Assembly: GCA_017460515.1 (NCBI GenBank)
Contig: JAFUAY010000029.1
Span: forward strand, 1 to 48,364
DNA: 48,364 bases
Reading direction: 5' to 3'
From: Prevotella sp.
GTDB lineage: Bacteria; Bacteroidota; Bacteroidia; Bacteroidales; Bacteroidaceae
Shown: positions 25,819-32,013 of the stretch, one piece after another
Numbering within the stretch: the first letter of the stretch is position 1
How the letters are laid out: each line of letters begins with the position of its first letter
Notes under the pieces: generated by a model
Told to the model about the DNA's origin: nothing
The model's database searches: none
Seen by the model: only the letters and a program-made list of their open reading frames with translations
Position numbers and translations under genes: made by a program

Positions 25819-27292
25819 TGGGGGCCTCCTTTCCTGTTTCGGTCTCAGCGAAATGAGCCACATGATCCAACAATTCTACCGTCGTCTGCGTCTGAAGCTG
25901 TATGTTGTCGACCAAACGATCCTTCTCTTCTTTGCTGAACTCCTGATAGTTGTTGCAGAGAGCGGTCACGGCCTTGTCGATACCCTCGACAGGCACTGAT
26001 ATCTGATTCGTCATATAATTCAGGAACGATGTCTTCATCTTGTCGACCTCTAACGTTTTGTCGTAGGCTGCGAGCTGAATGTCGCCATGCTGATACAACA
26101 CAGCCGTCTCTTCTTTCAGTTTCTCGACTTGATCCTGAAGCGAGTGTTGCATTTGTTTGAACCGGTTCTGTAGCAGTCCGATCTCGTCGTGACGGTCTAT
26201 AAAGGGCAATGTCTCATTGTAATTACCTTCGGCAATGTGATTGGCTAAGGCAGCGAGTTTTTTCACAGGCTTTAGTTGTTTGCGGATCATCCACCTGCCC
26301 AGTATGTAGAACACCAGTAAGCCTGCAATGATGATACCCAACACAAGCCAAAGCAGGACGTCGTGCTTGCCGAAGATGTCTTCCTCTGGATAAACCACAC
26401 CTACACTCCAGTTGATATCTCCACTGGATCTCCCTTTCCATTCAACGGTCTCAAAGGGCTTGTAAAATACCCACCAGTTGCAATGGTCTCTACGAAACGT
26501 CATCTTGCCGCTTTCGCCGTTTACCATAGCCTTTGCGGCATCAAGTTCGCTGGCATCGACATCCCGTCCTTTCTGACTGAAGATATTTGGATTAATCAGT
26601 TTCTCCTTGTCGGGATGCACGATATACAAACCGTTGTGTGCCAGGAGGACACTATAGCCGTTTTCAGAAGGTTTGGCAGCCAAGATGATTTCCGACAACT
26701 GATGGAGCGACACGTCTACTCCGATGACGCCTACACGCTCGTTGTGCTTGTCTGTGATCGGCAGGCAGAAGGTTACCAATGGCTCGCATTCGGTGTTGGG
26801 ACCTTTCAATGGATCCGTCCACCCCGTCCATCCTGTCTTCATGGGTTCGGCATACCATACCTGCTCCGTATAGGGGCGGTTGGTAAATGTCTCTGAGGTC
26901 ACCAGAGCCGAATCGGTTCCCTTGGCAGATGTCACATGGTGTACATAGGCCATAAACAGGTCTTTGCCGGGATAGTATCCGGGTTTGAAGCAAATAGCAC
27001 AACCATTGATGTAGGGGTTGCTCTCTACCAGGTCGCGGCTGTAGGCGTACATGCGGTCGGGTTGGTCGAGATGCTCAAGCAGATCATCGTATATACGGCC
27101 TGTCGCTTGCTCAACACTCAGTAGGATATTGTCAATATTCTGAACGGTACCATCCAGCGTCAGTTCATCATTACGCATGGCTTCCTCTCGCAACGCCTTG
27201 TGCGAGAAATAGGCCAAGATACCCAATGTGACTGCCAGCAACAGGAGGGTTTCGCCTACAATCAGTAGATGGAGCCTGGTAAATCTATGCAT
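25811..27292 (-). CDS. Double-Cache HAMP sensor without ATPase domain
   Basis: 493 residues. TM1 is at about 8-29, a large periplasmic dCache_1-type domain at about 33-310 (NPYINGCAICFKPGYYPG, VGVIGVDVSL, YIVHPD), TM2 at about 313-335, HAMP at about 336-395 (DEIGLLQNRFKQMQHSL), then a helical region with FLNYMTNQISVPV where a HisKA His would be. It ends (KEAPND) before any ATPase domain. It likely senses a small ligand and pairs with the downstream sensor, whose gene overlaps it by 8 bp. The output partner is unknown, since no response regulator lies next to it. The -7 promoter element ends only eight bases before the ATG, suggesting a nearly leaderless mRNA. Confidence 0.78.
   Translation of the reverse strand: MHRFTRLHLLIVGETLLLLAVTLGILAYFSHKALREEAMRNDELTLDGTVQNIDNILLSVEQATGRIYDDLLEHLDQPDRMYAYSRDLVESNPYINGCAICFKPGYYPGKDLFMAYVHHVTSAKGTDSALVTSETFTNRPYTEQVWYAEPMKTGWTGWTDPLKGPNTECEPLVTFCLPITDKHNERVGVIGVDVSLHQLSEIILAAKPSENGYSVLLAHNGLYIVHPDKEKLINPNIFSQKGRDVDASELDAAKAMVNGESGKMTFRRDHCNWWVFYKPFETVEWKGRSSGDINWSVGVVYPEEDIFGKHDVLLWLVLGIIIAGLLVFYILGRWMIRKQLKPVKKLAALANHIAEGNYNETLPFIDRHDEIGLLQNRFKQMQHSLQDQVEKLKEETAVLYQHGDIQLAAYDKTLEVDKMKTSFLNYMTNQISVPVEGIDKAVTALCNNYQEFSKEEKDRLVDNIQLQTQTTVELLDHVAHFAETETGKEAPND
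25825..25830 (-). promoter_or_regulatory. Strong Shine-Dalgarno site setting the start at 25818
   Basis: AGGAGG on the minus strand, six bases before ATG 25818 and inside the 3' end of the upstream sensor gene. Such a perfect site is uncommon in Bacteroidota, and it favours this start over the in-frame ATG at 25863. Confidence 0.65.
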
Positions 27293-27300
27293 ATTGTACG

Positions 27301-27308
27301 CAAATATA
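27301..27308 (-). promoter_or_regulatory. -7 element of the sensor operon, very close to the start codon
   Basis: TATATTTG (27308-27301) on the minus strand, eight bases before ATG 27292. No clean TTTG at -33. Implied 5' leader of only a few nucleotides. Confidence 0.5.
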
Positions 27309-27390
27309 CGTATTTTTTTGATTGGTTGTTCTTTTGTCTATGACAAATTAACAAAAAAATAACGAAAGAATGAACACCTATTTCGTCATT

Positions 27391-27501
27391 TTAGATTTTC
27401 ACCTGCAAGCGGGTTTCGAGGATGCTGCACTCATTGTCGAGGAAGCCGATACGGTTGGTCACTTTCGTCCATGTATGTTGCAGATGATGGTCAATTGACT
27501 C
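27391..27501 (-). pseudogene. Possible 3' remnant of a decayed gene (37 codons)
   Basis: An open stretch on the minus strand reads ...HTWTKVTNRIGFLDNE... and ends LQVKI plus TAA. It is preceded by stops and has no start codon. It looks protein-like (coherent amphipathic helix) but I do not recognise the family. The rest of 27309-27564 shows nothing I can assign. Confidence 0.3.
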
Positions 27502-27564
27502 TTAATTTTATTTAGTGGACACTAATGAACGAACACGAATTGCACTAATCAAACGAATAATGGG

Positions 27565-27674
27565 AAACATAGTATTTGCGGGACAGAAACATGGTGTTTA
27601 CGACGTGAAAACATGGTGTTTACGGGGTGAAAACATGGTGTTTACGACGTGAAAACATGGTGTTTACGAATATT
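27565..27674. repeat. 22-bp tandem array (five units)
   Basis: Five head-to-tail units of exactly 22 bp, AAACATGGTGTTTACGACGT plus GA, at 27565, 27587, 27609, 27631 and 27653. The first and last are diverged. Each unit holds AAACA-TGG-TGTTT, a small hairpin. No spacers of constant length, so not a CRISPR. The array runs into the left arm of the 96-bp inverted repeat. A second 22-bp-period array, of different sequence, lies at 45065-45262. Confidence 0.85.
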
Positions 27675-27760
27675 AGTTGATATGCCCAAGCGAACGCAGA
27701 AGATTTAACACAGTTTTACAGAGGTCGGCATCCGCAACTGTTCGTGGCTTCACAATACAA
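27665..27760 (+). repeat. 96-bp inverted repeat, left arm
   Basis: It matches the reverse complement of 30292-30387 at 90 of 96 positions. Together the arms bracket the broken AAA-ATPase gene and the uncharacterised gene pair. Read on the minus strand, the arm holds a short open frame ending in ...LRSLGHIN and a stop, shared with the other arm through mostly conservative changes. Confidence 0.85.
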
Positions 27761-27805
27761 TCAAGAAAAAAAACAGAATAATTATTGCTGAATCATTTTT
27801 TTGAT

Positions 27806-27813
27806 TATATTTG
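27806..27813 (+). promoter_or_regulatory. -7 element of the broken AAA-ATPase-like gene
   Basis: TATATTTG followed by CA, 24 bases before ATG 27837. Confidence 0.55.
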
Positions 27814-27836
27814 CACTCGATAATAAAAAGCATGGC

Positions 27837-29119
27837 ATGAAACTCCCTATTGGCATACAAGACTTCGAGAGCCTTCGCATTGACGGCTACGCCTACGTAG
27901 ACAAGACGGAACAGATATATCGTCTGATTTCCGAGGGACGCTATTATTTCCTCTCCCGTCCCCGTCGTTTCGGTAAGTCACTGCTCATCACCACGCTGAA
28001 AGCAATGTTTCTGGGTAAGCGAGAACTCTTCAAAGGCCTGGCTATTGATCAGAAGGAAGACTGGGACTGGGCTGTTCATCCCGTTCTGTATCTTGACCTG
28101 AATACCAATAAGTATGATTGTCTAGAGGTGTTGGAGCAGAAACTGGGCGAGTCGCTTCGTGTCTGGGAGGAATTGTATGGTAATCCGCGTCCTGACCTTC
28201 CGCTTGGCATGCGTTTCGAAAATGTTATTCAGCGTGCCTACCAACAGACAGGTCAGCGCGTTGTCATCTTGGTGGATGAATATGACAAGCCTATGCTTCA
28301 GGCCATCGGCAACAAAGAGCTGCAGCAGGCTTATCGCAACACATTGAAAGGCTTCTATGGCGCCTTGAAGTCTATGGACGGCTGCATTAAGTTTGCTATG
28401 CTCACAGGTGTGACGAAGTTCGGAAAGGTGAGTGTGTTCAGTGATCTTAACAACCTTATTGATATATCGCTCGACTATAAATACTATGACATCTGCGGTA
28501 TCACCGAGCAGGAATTGCTCACTGTCTTCACTGAGCGCATAGACATGCTAGCACAGGGCAACGGCCTTTTGCGAGAAGAATGTATCGAAAAGCTGCGTAA
28601 GATGTACGATGGCTACCACTTCCATCAGCAGGCTCCGGGTGTGTATAACCCCTTCAGTGTGCTGAGTACGTTCTGGAAAGGCGAGTTTGGCAGTTACTGG
28701 TTCGAGACGGGTACACCGACCTACCTCGTAGAGCTTCTTCGCCGCCACTATTACGACCTGGAAGTGATGGCCAGTTCCGCAGTCACTGCCGATGTCCTTA
28801 ACAGCATTGATGCAGAATCGAAAGACCCTATACCCGTTATCTATCAGAGCGGCTACCTCACCATCAAAGGCTATGACAACCGCTTCAAGAAATACCTTCT
28901 TGGCTTCCCCAATGAGGAGGTAGAAGAGGGCTTTGTGAAATACCTCACTCCCTATTACCTTAATAATATAGAAAAGCAGTCTGCCTTCAACATCGAAAAT
29001 TTTTCTATCCCCTACAGTTCCTGATGGACGATAAGAAGACGTTCCTCATAGGCGTGAACTTCTCGAAGCAGACACGAACGATAGAACGATATATGATTTG
29101 CTCAGAGGAACCATTGTGA
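27837..29119 (+). pseudogene. Broken AAA-ATPase-like/DUF1703 gene (nuclease domain deleted, frameshifted)
   Basis: The reading frame 27837-29024 encodes a normal N-terminal AAA-ATPase-like domain (MKLPIGIQDFESL; Walker A SRPRRFGKSLL; Walker B VILVDEYDKP) up to FVKYLTPYYLNNIEK, then ends PYSS. Immediately downstream in another frame (29024-29119) is the family's normal C-terminal strand, DDKKTFLIGVNFSKQTRTIERY, matching the last 28 residues of the intact copy at 9335-10885. Roughly 100 residues between them, including the D...E-x-K nuclease core, are missing. So this is an internal deletion plus frameshift. The promoter is still intact, and a truncated ATPase could be made. Confidence 0.82.
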
Positions 29120-29231
29120 TCTCAGCAAGTCTCAGAAGGATTCGCCAATTTCTTGATGTCTCATTACTCAAGAATGACAGAAGCCAACCGGGATACACTA
29201 AATAATCATTTCTTCATTTCAATGATTCTTT

Positions 29232-29753
29232 TTAAAAAACTGCTGCTCTCTGTACAACTTTCTTTAGCGATGAGACAGGGAAGCCGATCTTCATGAGAAA
29301 TGACTCAAAGCGAGTACGCTCTTTAAATGGAATTGTCAACTCGTATGTCATCAACTCCGTAGCATCATCCGCAGGTACGGGTTCAAATTCATAATAGGAA
29401 TCTTGTGCCGGAAGATAATCTTCTGGCAAATCAGTGGGTTGAACCAGTTTCACATCATGATGCTTTAGATTATTATCTATATCTACTAAGTAGAGATAGC
29501 CATCATTTGGTCTGTCAATCAGCTCACGCAATGAAATATCCTTCGATATATATCTCTGCAAGCTTGAAAGACTAACACGCAGCACCATCCAACGATTATC
29601 TTGACTATCACTATCTACCCAATAAAACAAATAGTCATCTCCCTTATCACTTACATAATGGGAGAGCAGTGGTCCCTCGAAGAAAATCAAGTCTGCGATC
29701 TTCTTAAATTTACCAAAATCAAACTGTATGTCATATCCCTTTACTGTCTTCAT
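29232..29753 (-). CDS. Uncharacterised cytosolic protein (173 aa), second gene of a pair
   Basis: 173 residues, starting MKTVKGYDIQFDFGKFKK and rich in aromatic and acidic residues (IFFEGPLLSHYVSDKGDDYLFYW is a striking conserved-looking block). No signal peptide or membrane helix. I have a faint memory of similar Bacteroidota proteins under a DUF6575-type name but cannot confirm it. It overlaps the upstream 154-residue gene by 23 bp, so the two are translationally coupled. The pair sits inside the inverted-repeat-bounded island and reads toward the broken ATPase gene. No function assigned; a toxin-immunity or defence role is speculation. Confidence 0.65.
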   Translation of the reverse strand: MKTVKGYDIQFDFGKFKKIADLIFFEGPLLSHYVSDKGDDYLFYWVDSDSQDNRWMVLRVSLSSLQRYISKDISLRELIDRPNDGYLYLVDIDNNLKHHDVKLVQPTDLPEDYLPAQDSYYEFEPVPADDATELMTYELTIPFKERTRFESFLMKIGFPVSSLKKVVQRAAVF

Positions 29754-30195
29754 TGCTACACAAGTTCTTAGTTATCAAAAATGTTTTATTCAAATCACAG
29801 CCCTGATATTCATAGAAATCAAGATGTCCGTTATCGCCAGCTTCTGTTTTTCTGCCATCTTCATTTTCCAATTTTCCTTCAGACAGAGAGTCACCTATCG
29901 TTGTTTGAATATTCTTAAATGCTTTGCGAAGATTTGAATAAAAAGACTCTGCTTTGACAGAATCTGTAAAGCATGACAAACTTATCAACGACATATTTGC
30001 TTTCCCTTTGTCTATATCTTGAAGCATTCGCTTAGGATTAGCCATATACTGGGGAACATGATTTTGACGATTCTCATCTGAAAAAGCAAAGCGACAAGCA
30101 TTCATTCCATCAGGAGTATAAAGCTTGGGAAGCTCACATCCCAATGTCAGCAACTCATCAATTTGTTTCTGATATTTAAATATTGATTTTTCCAT
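29731..30195 (-). CDS. Uncharacterised protein (154 aa), first gene of a pair
   Basis: 154 residues, no export signal. It begins MEKSIFKYQKQIDELLTLGC, followed by LPKLYTPDGMNACRFAFSDEN and HVPQYMANPKRML, and the C-terminal half is charged and probably helical. I do not recognise the family. Start at 30195 lies about 40 nt downstream of a perfect consensus promoter, which is part of the 54-bp cassette also found before the intact AAA-ATPase-like gene. The 3' end overlaps the 173-residue gene. The shared promoter hints that the pair and the AAA/DUF1703 family travel or act together; this is inference. Confidence 0.65.
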   Translation of the reverse strand: MEKSIFKYQKQIDELLTLGCELPKLYTPDGMNACRFAFSDENRQNHVPQYMANPKRMLQDIDKGKANMSLISLSCFTDSVKAESFYSNLRKAFKNIQTTIGDSLSEGKLENEDGRKTEAGDNGHLDFYEYQGCDLNKTFLITKNLCSNEDSKGI

Positions 30196-30238
30196 GATTA
30201 CAAATCAGTGGTCTCAGTTTCAAACTTAAGTCCGTCTG

Positions 30239-30269
30239 CAAAAGTAGTGATTATTTCGGAAAGAGCAAA
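30239..30269 (-). promoter_or_regulatory. Promoter of the uncharacterised pair (repeated cassette)
   Basis: TTTG (30269-30266), exactly 19 bp, TACTTTTG (30246-30239), within 30235-30288. That segment copies 10948-11001 except for two short blocks (four bases in the spacer side, three near the far end). Confidence 0.75.
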
Positions 30270-30291
30270 GAAAAAGTCCGAAAAGTTTACG

Positions 30292-30387
30292 TTGTATTGT
30301 GAAGCCACGAACAGTTGCGGATACCGACCTCTGTAAAACTGCGTTAAATCTTTTCCGTTCGCTTGGACATATCAACTAATCTTCGTA
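30292..30387 (-). repeat. 96-bp inverted repeat, right arm
   Basis: Partner of 27665-27760. It begins three bases beyond the promoter cassette and ends at the aroA -7 element. On the plus strand it carries an open frame ending ...FRSLGHIN and a stop. Confidence 0.85.
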
Positions 30388-30393
30388 TATTTG
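30363..30393 (+). promoter_or_regulatory. aroA promoter
   Basis: TTGG (30363-30366), 19 bp, TATATTTG (30386-30393). The -33 part lies inside the inverted-repeat arm. The leader before ATG 30417 is about 20 nt. Confidence 0.6.
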
Positions 30394-30416
30394 CACTCAG
30401 CTAAACGAAACAGAGA

Positions 30417-31676
30417 ATGACGCAATACACTATTACGGCACCTACAGCGCTGAATGCCACTGTGAAGTTGCCCGCCTCAAAGAGTATTTCCAACAGAGCC
30501 CTCATCATTTGCGCACTGGCTGGCGCACAGACCGACTGTCTGCCACAGAACCTGAGTGACTGTGACGATACGGAAGTGATTGTCAATGCACTGCGCAATA
30601 TGCCTGAGACCATCAACATCAAAGCTGCTGGTACGGCGATGCGCTTCATGACCGCATTCCTGGCAGCCACACAGAACGGTACGCACATCCTGACAGGTAC
30701 GGAGCGCATGAAGCAGCGCCCCATCAAAGTGCTGGTGGATGCGCTGAAGCAGTTGGGTGCCGATATCGAATATGCAGGCGAAGAGGGGTTCCCTCCCCTA
30801 CGCATCAAGGGTCAGCAGCTGTCGGGCGGCAAGCTTGAGGTGGCAGGCAACATCAGTTCACAGTATATCTCGGCCCTGCTCATGATTGGTCCGATGCTGA
30901 AGAGCGGGCTGGAACTGAAGCTGACGGGCGACATCATCTCACGTCCGTATATCGACCTCACGCTGTGGACCATGCGCGAGTTTGGTGCCGATGCCGAATG
31001 GACGGCAGGCGACACCATCACCGTGAAGCCCACACCTTATATTATACGCGAGTATCTGATTGAGAACGACTGGAGCGCCGCCTCCTACTGGTATGAGATG
31101 GTGGCACTTTCAGAGAAGCCCGACACCGAAGTACGACTGACGGGACTCATGGACGGTTCGAAGCAGGGCGACTCTTCCGTGCGCTACATCTTCAGTCTGC
31201 TGGGGGTGAAGACGCTCTTCGAATCGAAAGAGCCCGGCAAGCCCACCGTAGTCACACTGAAGAAGAACGGTCACCGCGTACCCCGACTGGAGTATGACTT
31301 CCTGAACTCGCCCGACCTGGCCCAGACATTCGTAGTTTGCTGTTGCATGATGGGTGTTCCCTTCCATTTCCGCGGACTGCAGACGCTGAAGATCAAGGAG
31401 ACCGACCGTATTGCTGCGCTGAAGAAAGAGATGCAGAAGTTGGGATTCATCATCCACGACGTCAATGACTCAGAGCTCTTGTGGAACGGTGAGCGCTGTG
31501 AAATGGACGGCACGCCTGCCATCGACACCTACGAGGATCACCGCATGGCCCTGGCTTTCGCCCCCGTGAGCATGATTCATCCCATCATCATCAACAATCC
31601 CCATGTGGTCACCAAGTCGTACCCCGAATACTGGAACGACCTCACCAATGTCGGCTTTGGCATACAAGGGCGGTAG
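30417..31676 (+). CDS. aroA: 3-phosphoshikimate 1-carboxyvinyltransferase (EPSP synthase)
   Basis: A 419-residue cytosolic enzyme of the shikimate pathway, joining phosphoenolpyruvate to shikimate 3-phosphate. Family hallmarks: KLPASKSISNRAL near residues 18-30, AGTAMRFMTA (PEP loop, about 65-74), TERMKQRPI (about 97-105), TYEDHRMALAFAP (about 365-377) and VVTKSYPEYW near the end. Slightly shorter than E. coli AroA, as usual in Bacteroidales, and with AGTAMRF in place of the commoner NAGTAMR/LGNAGTA form. It has its own promoter adjoining the inverted-repeat arm. The small membrane-protein gene, porW and porX follow on the same strand. Confidence 0.93.
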   Translation: MTQYTITAPTALNATVKLPASKSISNRALIICALAGAQTDCLPQNLSDCDDTEVIVNALRNMPETINIKAAGTAMRFMTAFLAATQNGTHILTGTERMKQRPIKVLVDALKQLGADIEYAGEEGFPPLRIKGQQLSGGKLEVAGNISSQYISALLMIGPMLKSGLELKLTGDIISRPYIDLTLWTMREFGADAEWTAGDTITVKPTPYIIREYLIENDWSAASYWYEMVALSEKPDTEVRLTGLMDGSKQGDSSVRYIFSLLGVKTLFESKEPGKPTVVTLKKNGHRVPRLEYDFLNSPDLAQTFVVCCCMMGVPFHFRGLQTLKIKETDRIAALKKEMQKLGFIIHDVNDSELLWNGERCEMDGTPAIDTYEDHRMALAFAPVSMIHPIIINNPHVVTKSYPEYWNDLTNVGFGIQGR

Positions 31677-31726
31677 CCGCTCGGCGCTCTGCGACGCTTT
31701 CACAAAGCGAAGCGACTGAAAGAAAC

Positions 31727-31764
31727 TATCCACTCTAAACTCTACACTATCCACTCTACACTCT
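31727..31764 (+). repeat. Short degenerate tandem repeat (ACTATCCACTCTA-type)
   Basis: ACTATCCACTCTA, AACTCTAC, ACTATCCACTCTA and CACTCT follow one another between aroA and the small membrane-protein gene. A similar AACTCTAA run separates porW and porX. They look like slippage-made intergenic linkers. Confidence 0.6.
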
Positions 31765-31765
31765 C

Positions 31766-31975
31766 ATGTCCTTCGCCCTCATCTGCATTGGTGCCATCAT
31801 CGTGCTTGGCCTGGTTGCCGCCCTGTTCTCCATAGGCGACAAAGACGAACCCATCGTGCAGGGCAATGACTGCTCCACTTGCAGCAGCATGGCCGACGGT
31901 TCGTGCAAGATAGCCTGTCTGATGGAGGAGAAAAAGAAACGCCAAGACAATAATCAGGCGGAATCATCCGTTTAA
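31766..31975 (+). CDS. Small single-pass membrane protein with a four-Cys motif
   Basis: 69 residues. An N-terminal membrane helix (about 4-22, ALICIGAIIVLGLVAALF) is followed by a short linker and CSTCSSMADGSCKIACL, then a Lys-rich tail. The C-x2-C-x7-C-x3-C pattern suggests a metal or Fe-S site, or a redox pair, near the membrane. Similar Bacteroidales proteins have the same layout, sometimes likened to FeoB-associated Cys-rich proteins, but I am not sure of homology. It sits between aroA and porW on the same strand, starting right after a short tandem repeat. Role unknown. Confidence 0.7.
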   Translation: MSFALICIGAIIVLGLVAALFSIGDKDEPIVQGNDCSTCSSMADGSCKIACLMEEKKKRQDNNQAESSV

Positions 31976-32013
31976 GTTATTGGGTACGTCTCACCGGCGT
32001 TCCACTATAACTC

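Noticed and set aside
27565-27674. CRISPR array
   Set aside because: Units are directly adjacent without spacers, and no cas genes are present.
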